64,000 bases of DNA from JADGRA01 sp052143535 (GTDB taxonomy: Bacteria > Myxococcota > Myxococcia > Myxococcales > Myxococcaceae), in NCBI GenBank assembly GCA_052143535.1, contig JBKQSS010000061.1, positions 186,001-250,000 on the forward strand, given 5' to 3'. How positions within the stretch are numbered: position 1 is the stretch's first letter; every line of letters starts with the position of its first letter. Under the pieces are notes generated by a model that was not told the DNA's origin, did no database searches, and saw only the letters and a list, made by a program, of their open reading frames with translations. Positions 24,929 to 33,922 of the stretch are shown here, one piece after another. A program made the position numbers and the translations under genes.

Positions 24929-26659
24929 ATGTCGCTCACCGCCTCCTTCCCGAAACTCGCCTCCGCCATCGGCGCCTTCAACACGGCCGGGCAACTCGGC
25001 CCGGACCCGCTCGCGGCCCTCTACCCCGAGCGCCGCCGGGAGTACTCCCTCTTCTCCAACCTCCTCTCGGACAAAGACTTGGAGGCCCTTCGGCCCTACC
25101 TCTTCTGCCACGCGGGCAACATTCCCCAGCGCTCCGGAGACAAGCCGGTCCGCGTCACCAACTTCATCGCCGGCCAGTGGAGCCTGCCGGCCAAAGGAGA
25201 GCTGGCGCTGTTGCGGAGCCTGGCCGACCGCCGGATTGCGCTGATGGAGGTACCGGCCTCAAGCCAGGAGGACGTGGAGCGGGCGGTGGCCGCCGCCGAC
25301 GCCGCCTGGAAGAGCCTCTCCTGGGCAGAGGAGGTTTTCAGCTACCGCAAGCACGTGGTGAAGAATTGGAGCCGGATGCTCGACTACTTCACCGAGGACT
25401 GCCTGCGGGAAATCCGCCAGCAGATTCCCAAAACGCGCCTCGAGGCCCAGAAGGACTTCTTCGAGGCCAAGCGGGCCGCCGACCACCTGGAGGGCTCGGC
25501 CGAAGCAGCCATCCAGGGCGAGCTCCTGCCGCCGATGGTGCCCGGCCAAAGCTACTGGCGGAACGCCTACTTGCCGGCCGGGGTCAGCGTCATCATCTCC
25601 CCGATGAATTTCATTTACGGCATTCCCGGCATCCACCTGATGGGCGCCTACCTGGCTGGGGTGCCCTTCATCTACAAGGGCCACCCCTTCGCCGCGCTGA
25701 GCAACACCACCATGGTGCGGATGCTGCTCGCCGCTGGGGCGGACCCGGCCTACGTGCAGAAGGTGGAAGGCTTCGGCGGCGGTATCGCCAGTCTCGCCAC
25801 GGACCGGCGGGTGGCGGTGGTGGCGGTCACCGGCTCCAGCGAAACGGCGCGCAAAATTCAAACCGGCCGTGGCCTCAACCGGCTGCGCTTCGAGGGGGGC
25901 GGCTGCAACTGGGCCTTTGTAGACGACGGCTACAGCGAGGCCGAGCTGAAGCGCATTGCCGTCCGTCTCACCTACGCCAAGCTCGGCTTTGGCTCGCACA
26001 AGTGCACCTCGCTTCACGGCATCGCTGCCTCGGCCAAGACGCTGGATAGCCTGTTGCCCTTCATCGACGAGGAGATGGGCAGCTGGCGGGTGGCGGACCC
26101 GCGCGAGGCCACCGACGACAAGGTGGTGAGCCCTCTTATGGTGCACAAGGCGCAGACCCTTCTGGACATTGTGGCCGCGGCCAAGAAGCAGCCCGGGGTG
26201 AGCGTGCTGCGCGAGGGCGGCCGCGCCGAGGGAGCCTACGGTGAGCACGCGGAGGCGGTGAAGCCGGCCCTGTTGCGCATCCGAGCGGACACCACGGTGC
26301 GAATCAACTGGGATGGCAAGGGCGTGGGGGACTTTCCTTTGGCCACGACCGAGTTTTTCATGCCCATTCTGGTGGGGATGGAGCTGCCCGACTTCGAGAG
26401 TTACGTACGCTTCTGTCTCTTCGACAACCCCCATGACCTCGCCACCTCAGTCTGGACGCGCGATGACAAGAAGCTGCAGCTCGCCCGTCGGACGCTGGGC
26501 GGGATGCTGAAGGAAAACGACGGCACCGACTCGGCCCTGGAGTGGGAGGAGTTCGGTGCCTCGGGCATCGGCGAGTCCGGCAACATGGGCGTCGGCGAGG
26601 TGACGGCCACCTTCAGCATTTACAGCCGGCGCCAAAAGGGCAGACACCTCACCTTCTGA
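24929..26659 (+). CDS. Aldehyde dehydrogenase superfamily protein, substrate unknown
   Basis: 576-residue NAD(P)-dependent aldehyde dehydrogenase fold. Cofactor-binding pieces: SPMNFIYGIPGIHLMGAYLAGVPFIYKGHPFAALSN (residues 225-259) and VAVTGSSETARKI; the general base is Glu322 (RFEGGGCN) and the nucleophile Cys359 (GFGSHKCTSLHG). Length is above the usual 480-500 because of an N-terminal 100-residue extension (FPKLASAIGAFNTAGQLGPDPLAALYPERR). It resembles lineage-specific enzymes often annotated as glutamate-semialdehyde (P5C) dehydrogenase, but I cannot assign the substrate. ATG at 24929 with GGGAG upstream. Followed by a DUF456 gene. Confidence 0.85.
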   Translation: MSLTASFPKLASAIGAFNTAGQLGPDPLAALYPERRREYSLFSNLLSDKDLEALRPYLFCHAGNIPQRSGDKPVRVTNFIAGQWSLPAKGELALLRSLADRRIALMEVPASSQEDVERAVAAADAAWKSLSWAEEVFSYRKHVVKNWSRMLDYFTEDCLREIRQQIPKTRLEAQKDFFEAKRAADHLEGSAEAAIQGELLPPMVPGQSYWRNAYLPAGVSVIISPMNFIYGIPGIHLMGAYLAGVPFIYKGHPFAALSNTTMVRMLLAAGADPAYVQKVEGFGGGIASLATDRRVAVVAVTGSSETARKIQTGRGLNRLRFEGGGCNWAFVDDGYSEAELKRIAVRLTYAKLGFGSHKCTSLHGIAASAKTLDSLLPFIDEEMGSWRVADPREATDDKVVSPLMVHKAQTLLDIVAAAKKQPGVSVLREGGRAEGAYGEHAEAVKPALLRIRADTTVRINWDGKGVGDFPLATTEFFMPILVGMELPDFESYVRFCLFDNPHDLATSVWTRDDKKLQLARRTLGGMLKENDGTDSALEWEEFGASGIGESGNMGVGEVTATFSIYSRRQKGRHLTF

Positions 26660-26695
26660 GGCCGCGACCTCAGGGCAGTGCCAAGAGGGACGGAC

Positions 26696-27184
26696 GTGGC
26701 CATGGTGTGGCTCGGGTGGACACTCTCGCTGGTGCTGCTCGCCGTGGGCTTCCTCGGGGTTTGGCTGCCGGCGGTGCCCGGGCTTCCACTGATGGCGCTC
26801 GGCGCCTTCGTCCACAAACTTCTGGTGCCGGGCGTCCTCTCCTGGTGGACGGTGGGCATTTTCGCTGCGGTGGCTGCGTTGGGCTTCGGCGTCGACTTTG
26901 CCGCCACCGCGCTCGCCAGCCGGCGCGCCGGCGCCACCAAGGCCGGCGTGTGGGGCGCGGTCGTAGGCGGGCTGGTGGGCCTCTTCTTCGGCCTTCCGGG
27001 GCTGCTGTTGGGACCGGTGTTGGGGGCCGCGGTGGGCGAGTTGGTGCTGTCGCGCCGAAGCCCAGCCGACGCGGTGAAGTCGGGTGTCGGCGCTGGGCTG
27101 GGGGTGCTGGCCGGCTCGCTCGGAAAGGGCCTCCTCGGGCTCGGGCTCCTCGTCCTCTTCACCCTCAACTGCTTCGTCTCCTAG
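26696..27184 (+). CDS. DUF456 family membrane protein
   Basis: 162-residue integral membrane protein with about four to five hydrophobic segments: LSLVLLAVGFLGVWLPAVPGLPLMALGAFVH at the start, then TVGIFAAVAALGFGVDFAATALA, a Gly-rich pair (GVWGAVVGGLVGLFFGLPGLLLGPVLGAAVGEL) and GLGVLAGSLGKGLLGLGLLVLF. The PG-x-P-L-M motif and the Gly-rich hairpin are typical of DUF456, whose function is unknown. Start GTG at 26696 has AGAGGGA six bases upstream; the ATG two codons later is an alternative. Same direction as the aldehyde dehydrogenase, 36 bases apart. Confidence 0.85.
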   Translation: MAMVWLGWTLSLVLLAVGFLGVWLPAVPGLPLMALGAFVHKLLVPGVLSWWTVGIFAAVAALGFGVDFAATALASRRAGATKAGVWGAVVGGLVGLFFGLPGLLLGPVLGAAVGELVLSRRSPADAVKSGVGAGLGVLAGSLGKGLLGLGLLVLFTLNCFVS

Positions 27185-27191
27185 CCCCAAG

Positions 27192-27202
27192 CCCCCCCCC
27201 CC
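27192..27202. repeat. C11 homopolymer after the DUF456 gene
   Basis: Eleven C directly after the DUF456 stop, in the 189-base gap before the cytochrome c gene. The rest of the gap holds no gene or clear promoter that I can identify. Confidence 0.7.
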
Positions 27203-27373
27203 GTGGGCCCCTTGCCCCGAGAGCCCCCCTTTTCACCCCAGTTGGGCCGCAGTTTCCTTTTCTCGGCAGCCGGGCGACATGGCATGTTGCTCGGCTGCGG
27301 GACGCAAAAAGAGGGGCTTCCCGCCGGGAGCGCTCCTTGAAGACTCCTCGAAAGGCCCCCCCGGGCAGGTGGC

Positions 27374-27922
27374 ATGAACTGGCGCAAAGCCCCTTGGGTA
27401 TGGCTGGCGGTCGCGGCCGGTCTCCTTCTGGCGGTGGCCGCAGCGCTGGGAGCGGGCCTTTATGACGTTTCGGCAACCGCCAAACCGTGGGGACTCGAGG
27501 AGGGGCTGGCCAACTTCGTGGTGGACCATTCGGTGGCTCGGCGCGCGCCCAAGGGGCCCAACCCCGTCCTTGCCACGCCGGAGGTGCTGGCCCGCGGGCT
27601 GGCCGAATACCGGCATCACTGCCTCGTCTGCCATGGGGCGCCCGGGCTTCGGCCAAGCGGCATTGCCAAAGGCCTCAACCCAGAAGCACCGGACCTCGCC
27701 GCGGCAGACCCCCAGGAGGCCTCCGACGGCGAGCTCTTCCAAGTCATCTCCTCGGGCATCCGCATGTCCGGCATGCCGGCCTTCTCCAAGAGCGAGTCGA
27801 GCGAGACGCTGTGGAAGCTGGTGGCCTTTGTCCGCCACCTGCCGAAGCTGTCCGATGCCGAGCGCGCTGCGCTGGAGGAAGGCTCCCGCCCACGCCCCGA
27901 AGCGAAGCCCGAGGCGCCCTAG
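27374..27922 (+). CDS. Membrane-anchored c-type cytochrome
   Basis: 182-residue protein with an uncleaved-looking N-terminal membrane helix (residues 7-29) and one haem c site, Cys83-x2-Cys86-His87 (HHCLVCHG). The sixth ligand is probably Met131 or Met134 (GIRMSGMPAF), and LWKLVAFVRHLP is the closing helix of a class I cytochrome c. Periplasmic, membrane-tethered electron carrier. ATG at 27374. It precedes the flavoprotein genes by 67 bases on the same strand, and may be their electron acceptor, though this is inferred from position. Confidence 0.9.
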   Translation: MNWRKAPWVWLAVAAGLLLAVAAALGAGLYDVSATAKPWGLEEGLANFVVDHSVARRAPKGPNPVLATPEVLARGLAEYRHHCLVCHGAPGLRPSGIAKGLNPEAPDLAAADPQEASDGELFQVISSGIRMSGMPAFSKSESSETLWKLVAFVRHLPKLSDAERAALEEGSRPRPEAKPEAP

Positions 27923-27989
27923 CCACGCCGCGCTGAAGCGCTTCCGGCCGCCCGTCCTCCCAGCGTAGAAGGGGCCGCCCGCCTCCACC

Positions 27990-29324
27990 ATGCGCCGCCT
28001 CGTCCCCGTCCCTCAGGAAGCTTTGGTCAGCGTCGACTTCGAGGGCGAGCCCGTCCAGGGACGAGCGGGCGAGCCGGTAGCCGTCTCGCTCCTGGCCGCC
28101 GGACACAGCGTGCTGTCCCGCAGCATTAAGTACCACCGCCCACGGGGCCCCTTCTGTCTGGCCGCTGCCTGCTCTCACTGTCTGTTGCGCATCGACGGCA
28201 CGCCCAACCTCTTCTCCTGCCGCGTCCCAGCGCAGCAGGGCATGGTGCTGCAGCGGCAAAACAGCTACCCCTCGGCGAAGGTGGACGTCTTCTCGGCCAT
28301 TGACTGGCTCTTCCCCGGCGGACTGGACCACCACGCCATGTTTGCCGGTGTCCCGGTGGCCGAGCGCCTGATGGTGAAGGTGGCCCGCCACCTGGCCGGG
28401 CTGGGGCTGTTGCCGGACGCGGTGGCAAAGGAGCGCGCCCCACCGGAATGGCTTGAGACTCCCATCGCCATTGCCGGCGGCGGCGCTGCCGGGTTGGCCG
28501 CCGCCCAGGCGCTCGCCGCCCAGGGCGTCCCCTTCGTCCTCCTCGAGCGCGAGGAGGCCCTCGGTGGGCGCTGGCGGCTGGGGGCCCCGGAGCCCGGGGC
28601 ACCGGCCAGCCTCGAGCTCGCCGAAGGGACGGGGACGGTGCGGCTGCACACCACGGTGCTGGGGCTATACGCCAGTGCGCAGGGGCGCTTTCTCGCCGCC
28701 CTCGGTCGCGGTGCGGAGGGCCCCCGGCTGGTGCTCGTCCGGGCGCCACGCTTCCTCTTGGCGCTGGGCGGGCATTCGCCGCTGTTGCCCTTCATCGACA
28801 ATGACTTGCCGGGCGTCTTCAGCGGGCGCGCCGTCAGCGACTTGGTGCGCCGCCGGGGCGTCCTGCCCGCCGAGTCCCCGGCGGTGGTGGGCCATGGGCC
28901 CGAGTTGGCCGCCCTGGCGCACCTCCTCACTGAGGCGGGAGCGCCGCCGGTGTTGCTTCTGGACACCGGGCGCACCCCGGCCGAGGGCGCGCTTTCCGGC
29001 ACCGTCCTCGAGGCCAGCGGGCGCGCGCGGGTGCAGTCCCTCAGTGTCGAGCTCTACGGCGGGGGCCGGAAAAAAGTGGCCTGCGACGCCGTCGTCCTCT
29101 CGGTGCCCCCCACCCCGGCCTACGAGGTGGCCTGCCACGCCGGAGCGCGCATTGTCTTTCGCCCGGAGCTGGGCGTCTTCGCGGTGGACGCGGACGCCGA
29201 GGGGAAGACGGCCTCCGAGGGCGTCTACGTGGCTGGGGACGCCCTGGGCGGCGCCACCGCGGCGCAAGCCGCCGAGTCAGGGCGCCGGGCAGCCGCCGCC
29301 CTGACGCGCGAGGTAGAAGCGTGA
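27990..29324 (+). CDS. FAD-dependent oxidoreductase with N-terminal [2Fe-2S] domain (HcnA-HcnB-like fusion)
   Basis: 444-residue flavoprotein. Residues 10-95 form a Fer2_4-type [2Fe-2S] domain: RPRGPFCLAAACSHC with Cys56-x4-Cys61-x2-Cys64-x12-Cys77, as in HcnA or the N-terminus of sarcosine oxidase alpha. From about 158 is a pyridine-nucleotide-disulfide-type FAD fold (IAIAGGGAAGLAAAQALAAQG, LLEREEALGGRWRLG, and AVVGHGPELAALA) ending EGVYVAGDALGGATAAQAAESGRRAA. Thus HcnA and HcnB parts are joined, but the usual C-terminal BFD iron-sulfur domain of HcnB is absent; it is found on the next gene. The stop overlaps that start (GTGA). Confidence 0.9.
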   Translation: MRRLVPVPQEALVSVDFEGEPVQGRAGEPVAVSLLAAGHSVLSRSIKYHRPRGPFCLAAACSHCLLRIDGTPNLFSCRVPAQQGMVLQRQNSYPSAKVDVFSAIDWLFPGGLDHHAMFAGVPVAERLMVKVARHLAGLGLLPDAVAKERAPPEWLETPIAIAGGGAAGLAAAQALAAQGVPFVLLEREEALGGRWRLGAPEPGAPASLELAEGTGTVRLHTTVLGLYASAQGRFLAALGRGAEGPRLVLVRAPRFLLALGGHSPLLPFIDNDLPGVFSGRAVSDLVRRRGVLPAESPAVVGHGPELAALAHLLTEAGAPPVLLLDTGRTPAEGALSGTVLEASGRARVQSLSVELYGGGRKKVACDAVVLSVPPTPAYEVACHAGARIVFRPELGVFAVDADAEGKTASEGVYVAGDALGGATAAQAAESGRRAAAALTREVEA

Positions 29325-30808
29325 GCAAGGCCCTCATCTGCGCTTGCGAGGACGTCACACTGGACGACGTCCAGGGGGCCATCGCCCGCGGCTTTCGAGA
29401 CGTGGAGAGCATCAAGCGCTACACCGGCTTCGGCACCGGCATCTGCCAGGGGAAGAGCTGCCTCAACGCGGTGGCGCAGGTGCTGGCCAGCACCCCGGGC
29501 GTCTCCCCCCAGGCGGTGCTGCCTTTCACCCCGCGTCCGCCACTCTTGCCCACCGAGCTGAGCGTGCTGGCCAGCTTGCGGGTGGACGAGACGCAGCCGC
29601 CCTCCGCCGGCGTCCCGCCCTCCGCCGGCCACTCCCCCTTGGCGCTGCGCCCCACCGGGCCCGTCCCCGCCCGGGCCCAAGTCGTCATCATCGGCGGCGG
29701 CATCATGGGCCTTGCCTTGGCCCACAACCTGGCCAAGCGGGGCTGCACCGACGTGGTGGTGCTGGAGAAGGACTACCTGTGCGCCGGGGCCTCGGGCCGC
29801 AACGGCGGCGGCGTCCGCATGCAGTGGGGCACCGAGGCCAACATCGAGCTGGCCAAGCGCTCGGTCGAGCTGATGAAGCAGTTCGCCGGGGAGATGGGCA
29901 TCAACATCTGGCTGCGCCAGGGCGGCTACCTCTTCCTCGCCAAGAGCAGGGCCATCGCCGAGCGCCTGGAGCGCAACGCGAAGCTGCACAACCGCCACGG
30001 CGTGCGCACGGAAATTCTCTCTCCCGAGGCAGCGCGGGAGCTCGTCCCGCAGCTCACCCTCAAGGACGTGGTGCTGGCCGCCTTCCACCCGGAGGACGGC
30101 GTCATTTTCCCCTGGCCTTTTCTCTGGGGCTACGCCCAGGCCGCCGGCAAGCGCGGAGTGCGGGTGGAGACGTTTACCGAAGTGACGGGACTGCTTCGCT
30201 CCGGCGGCCGGCTGCAGGCGGTGCAGACCGACCGAGGCCCCATTGCCTGCGAGACGGTGGTGCTCGCCGCCGGAGCGTGGAGCCCCGCGGTGGCGAGGCT
30301 GGCCGGCGTCGTCCTCCCCAACCAGCCGCACCGGCATGAAATTCTCAGCACCGAGCCCCTCAAGCCGTTTTTGGGGCCGCTCGTCTCGATGCTCGACTCA
30401 GGCCTCTACTTCAGCCAGTCCATGCGCGGGGAGATTGTCGGCGGGATGGGCGACCCGCTCGAGCCGGCCGGGCTAGAGCAGGGCTCCACCTTGCGCTTTC
30501 TGGCGCGCTTTTCGCGCGCGCTCACCGAGCAGCTGCCGACGCTCGGGAAGGTGAAGGTGTTACGGCAGTGGGCGGGCTGCTACGACGTGACGCCGGACAA
30601 CAACCCCATCCTCGGCCGAACGCCGGGCCTCGAAAATCTGCTGCAGCTGTCCGGCTTCGTGGGCCATGGCTTCATGATGGCTCCGGCCGTGGCGGAACGC
30701 ATGGCGGAGTGGATGGTGAGTGGCCACCCGGACGAGCTGTTCAGCCGCTTTAGCCTGGAGCGCTTCGCTGGCGGGACGCTCGAGCGGGAAGAGATGATTA
30801 TTGGCTGA
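29321..30808 (+). CDS. BFD [2Fe-2S] plus D-amino-acid/sarcosine-type FAD oxidase (HcnC-like subunit)
   Basis: 495-residue catalytic-type subunit. Residues 1-60 carry a BFD-like [2Fe-2S] domain with Cys7-x-Cys9 and Cys42-x4-Cys47 (ICACEDVTLDD and GTGICQGKSCLN). A Pro-rich linker follows, then a DAO-type FAD domain from about 117 (VVIIGGGIMGLALAHNLAKRG), with GASGRNGGGVRMQW, WAGCYDVTPDNNPILG and GFVGHGFMMAPAVAERMAEW. It resembles SoxB, the HcnC amine oxidase and the beta subunit of dye-linked L-proline dehydrogenase. Oxidation of a secondary amine or amino acid is the expected chemistry. Coupled to the preceding gene by overlap. BFD on this subunit is unusual. Confidence 0.9.
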   Translation: MSKALICACEDVTLDDVQGAIARGFRDVESIKRYTGFGTGICQGKSCLNAVAQVLASTPGVSPQAVLPFTPRPPLLPTELSVLASLRVDETQPPSAGVPPSAGHSPLALRPTGPVPARAQVVIIGGGIMGLALAHNLAKRGCTDVVVLEKDYLCAGASGRNGGGVRMQWGTEANIELAKRSVELMKQFAGEMGINIWLRQGGYLFLAKSRAIAERLERNAKLHNRHGVRTEILSPEAARELVPQLTLKDVVLAAFHPEDGVIFPWPFLWGYAQAAGKRGVRVETFTEVTGLLRSGGRLQAVQTDRGPIACETVVLAAGAWSPAVARLAGVVLPNQPHRHEILSTEPLKPFLGPLVSMLDSGLYFSQSMRGEIVGGMGDPLEPAGLEQGSTLRFLARFSRALTEQLPTLGKVKVLRQWAGCYDVTPDNNPILGRTPGLENLLQLSGFVGHGFMMAPAVAERMAEWMVSGHPDELFSRFSLERFAGGTLEREEMIIG

Positions 30809-30845
30809 AGAAGAGGTGGCCGGGGTCCATTTGCCGGCCAACGCC

Positions 30846-33800
30846 TCAGACTTCGAGGAGTGCGAGCTGCCGCGAGGGGGCGCGGAGCGCCAGGGCCGAG
30901 AGGCGGCTGACTTGCACATTCACCACCTGCCCGGTGCGCTCCACCCTGCCCTCGGCGAGCAGGAAGGCCGAGCCGAGCACCACCGAGCGCTGGCGCTCGA
31001 AGGTGCGGGAGGGGACGACGAGGTTGGCCATGCCGGTCTCGTCCTCCAGGGTGAGGAAGGCCACCCCCTTGGCGGTGGGTGGGCGCTGCCGGCAGGTGAC
31101 GAGGCCGCCGACGCGGACGCGCGAGCGGTGGGAGGCACGCTGCAGCTCGGCCGCGGACAGGGCGCGCTGGGCAGTGAGGTGCGCGCGCAGGAAGGCCACC
31201 GGGTGCCGCTCCAGGGACAGCCCGGTGTGTCGGTAGTCCTCCACCACGCGCTCGAGCAGGCTGGGCACGCCTCCCGGCTGGGGCGAGGTGTCCAGCGGCT
31301 CGCCGTGGAAGAGGTCCTGGGTGTCCGTGGTGCTCAGCGCCTGGACTTCCCACACCGCCTGGCGCCGGTCGCCGCACAGCCCGTCGAGGGCGCCGGCGCG
31401 CGCCAGACGCAAGAGCGCACCTCGGGGGAGCCCGGTTCGCCGCACCAGCGCGCGTAAGCCGCTGTCCCCACCGGCCGGCCGGCCGCTGGCCACGGCCTGA
31501 GCATGCGCCTGCTGTAGCCCCCGCACTTCCCGGAAGCCAAGGCGCAGGGCGCCCTGCTCCAGGGTGCAGTCAAAGTCCGAGTGGCGCACGTCCACGGCCC
31601 GCACCTCCACCCCGTGGCGGCGGGCGTCTTCGACGAGGGTGTGCGGGGCGTAGAAGCCCATCGGCTGGCTGTTGAGGAGCGCCGCGGCGAAGGCGGCCGG
31701 GTGGTAGCGCTTGAGGTAGGCGGAGGCGTAGGCGATGAGGGCGAAGGAGGCGGAATGTGACTCGGGGAAACCGTAGTGGCTGAAGCCTTTGAATTGCTCG
31801 AAGCAGCGCTCGGCATAGTCGCGGCTGTAGCCGCGGCGGACGCAGCCTTCGATGAAGCGGGCACGCCAGCTGGGAAGCAGCGCCGAAGCCCGCTTGTGGG
31901 TGAGAGCGCGCCGGAGCGCGTCCGCATCCCCTTGGCCAAACCCAGCCGCCGTCACCGCCAGGCGCATCGCCTGCTCCTGGAAGAGCGGGATGCCGAGCGT
32001 CTTCTCGAGGATGGCCTTCACCTCCTCCGAGGGGTAGGTGACGTCCTCCAGCCCCTCCCGTCGCCGGAGGAAGGGGTGCACCATGTCGCCAAGAATGGGT
32101 CCCGGTCGGATGAGGGCAATCTCGATGGTCAAGTCATAGAAGCTCCTTGGCCGCAGCCGCGGAAGCAGATTCATTTGCGCCCGGCTCTCCACCTGGAAGA
32201 CGCCCACCGCGTCCGCCTGGCCCAACATCTCGTACACCTCCGGGTCCTCGGGAGGGAGTGTGGCCAGGGTGAGCCGCTTGCCCTCGTGTTTTTCCACCAG
32301 CTGAAAGCCGCGGCTGAGTGCGGTGAGCATCCCCAGGCCGAGCAAGTCCACCTTGAAGACGCCCAAGGCGGCGAGGTCATCCTTGTCCCACTGGACGACG
32401 GTCCGCTCGGCCATCGCCGCGTTCTCCACCGGAACCAGCTCTGACAGCTGGCCGTGGGTGATGACGAAGCCGCCGACGTGGATGGAGAGGTGCCGCGGGA
32501 AACCCTCCAGCGCTGAGGCCAAGGCGAGCGTCTGCTGGACGCCCCTGTCCTCCGGGCGGAGCCCAGCCTCGCGCACCTGCGCCGGCTCCAGGGTGGAGGA
32601 GCCGCTCATCTCGGTGACGCGGGCCAGCCGGTCCACCTGGTCCAGCGACAGGCCAAGCACCTTGCCGACCTCACGGACGGCGAGCCGGCCCCGGTAGCAG
32701 ATGACTTCGCACACCATGCCGGCCCGGGACCGCCCGTGCTTCCGGTAGACGTACTGCAGTACCTCCTCGCGCCGCTCGTGCTCGAAGTCCACGTCGATGT
32801 CCGGGGGCTCAGGCCGCTCCAGGCTGAGGAAGCGCTCGAAGAGCAGCCCCATGCGGACCGGGTCGATGGCGGTAATTTGCAACGCGAAGCAGACGGCCGA
32901 GTTTGCGGCGCTGCCGCGACCCTGACAGAGAATGCCGCGCCCCAGCGCGAAGCGCACAATGTCATGCAGCGCGAGGAAGTAACCGGCGACTTGCAGCCGC
33001 TCGATGAGAGTCAGCTCATGAGCAATTTGCCGGCGCACCGCCTCGGGCACGCCCTCCGGGTAGCGCGTGTGAAGGCCCTGCTCCACCAGGACGGCCAGCC
33101 AACTCTGCGCGGTGTGTCCTTGGGGCAAGTCCTCCTGGGGGAACTGGTAGCGCAAGGAGTCGAGCGAGAATTGACAGGCGTCGGCCACCTCCAGCGTCCG
33201 CCCCACCGCCTCGGGCAAGTCCCGGAAGAGGCGGGCCATCTCCAGCGGCCCCTTCAGCGTGCGCTCGGCGTTGGGAAAGAGGCGAAAGCCAGCTTCGGCC
33301 ACGCTGACTCCGTGGCGGATGCCGCTCACCACGTCCTGGAGAGGCTGGCGCTCGCGCCGGTGGGTGTGCACGTCGTTGTGGGCGCAGCATGGCAAGTCGA
33401 GCTCCCGCGCCAGGGCCAGCGCCTCTTGTAGCCGCGCCTCGTCCCCGGCGGAGAAGGTGCGACACAGGCCAACGTAAAAGCGGGCTGGGAAAGCTTCGGC
33501 CAGCGGCGCCACCTTCAGGCTGGGCGCCGGAGCAGGCAGCACCAGCAACAGCCCCTCGGCTCGCTTGGCGAGCGCTTGCCAGGGCACCCCGGCTTGCCCC
33601 TTGGGGTGGGCGAGCCGCCCTTGGGAGATGAGCTCGCAGAGGTGCGCATACCCTGTTGCGTCCTGCACCAGGGCCACCACCTCCGGGCCGTCGGTGAGGG
33701 TGAGCCGGCTTCCCACCAGCAGCTTCAGCCCCACCGTGCGCGCCTGGAGGTACGCCTTGACGACGCCGTACAGCCCATCCTGGTCCGTCAGCGCCAGGGC

Positions 33801-33899
33801 TGACAGCCCAAGCTCGGCAGCCTGACTGACGAGCTCCTCGGGGTGGGAGGCCCCTTGGAGGAAGGAGAAGTTGGAACGGCAGAGGAGCTCGGCGTACAT
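30846..33899 (-). CDS. dnaE2: Error-prone DNA polymerase III alpha (DnaE2/ImuC)
   Basis: 1017-residue C-family polymerase, the translesion member of the SOS mutasome with ImuA and ImuB. The short form and SNFSFLQGASHPEELV start are typical. Catalytic aspartates lie in PDIDVDFEHERREEVLQYV; GRGSAANSAVCFALQITAIDP, PLFQEQAMRLAVTAAGF and SHSASFALIAYASAYLKRYHP are family blocks; an OB fold ends it (VRVGGLVTCRQRPPTAKGVAFLTLEDETG). PHP metal ligands are degenerate (LLCRSN instead of H-x-H, TDQDG), so proofreading is unlikely. ATG at 33899. A LexA-like box lies 23 bases upstream. Convergent with the flavoprotein gene (37-base gap). Confidence 0.95.
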   Translation of the reverse strand: MYAELLCRSNFSFLQGASHPEELVSQAAELGLSALALTDQDGLYGVVKAYLQARTVGLKLLVGSRLTLTDGPEVVALVQDATGYAHLCELISQGRLAHPKGQAGVPWQALAKRAEGLLLVLPAPAPSLKVAPLAEAFPARFYVGLCRTFSAGDEARLQEALALARELDLPCCAHNDVHTHRRERQPLQDVVSGIRHGVSVAEAGFRLFPNAERTLKGPLEMARLFRDLPEAVGRTLEVADACQFSLDSLRYQFPQEDLPQGHTAQSWLAVLVEQGLHTRYPEGVPEAVRRQIAHELTLIERLQVAGYFLALHDIVRFALGRGILCQGRGSAANSAVCFALQITAIDPVRMGLLFERFLSLERPEPPDIDVDFEHERREEVLQYVYRKHGRSRAGMVCEVICYRGRLAVREVGKVLGLSLDQVDRLARVTEMSGSSTLEPAQVREAGLRPEDRGVQQTLALASALEGFPRHLSIHVGGFVITHGQLSELVPVENAAMAERTVVQWDKDDLAALGVFKVDLLGLGMLTALSRGFQLVEKHEGKRLTLATLPPEDPEVYEMLGQADAVGVFQVESRAQMNLLPRLRPRSFYDLTIEIALIRPGPILGDMVHPFLRRREGLEDVTYPSEEVKAILEKTLGIPLFQEQAMRLAVTAAGFGQGDADALRRALTHKRASALLPSWRARFIEGCVRRGYSRDYAERCFEQFKGFSHYGFPESHSASFALIAYASAYLKRYHPAAFAAALLNSQPMGFYAPHTLVEDARRHGVEVRAVDVRHSDFDCTLEQGALRLGFREVRGLQQAHAQAVASGRPAGGDSGLRALVRRTGLPRGALLRLARAGALDGLCGDRRQAVWEVQALSTTDTQDLFHGEPLDTSPQPGGVPSLLERVVEDYRHTGLSLERHPVAFLRAHLTAQRALSAAELQRASHRSRVRVGGLVTCRQRPPTAKGVAFLTLEDETGMANLVVPSRTFERQRSVVLGSAFLLAEGRVERTGQVVNVQVSRLSALALRAPSRQLALLEV

Positions 33900-33922
33900 G
33901 GGCGCGGCCGAGGAAGCCCTTA

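Noticed and set aside
24929..26659. Naming the aldehyde dehydrogenase as PruA (P5C dehydrogenase)
   Set aside because: The catalytic Glu322 and Cys359 fit the superfamily only; no substrate-specific residue could be confirmed by eye.
27276..27300. TGGCAT-GTTGC upstream of cytochrome c as a sigma54 (-24/-12) promoter
   Set aside because: The spacing between the GG and GC elements does not fit, and the second element is not TTGC-like at the right place.
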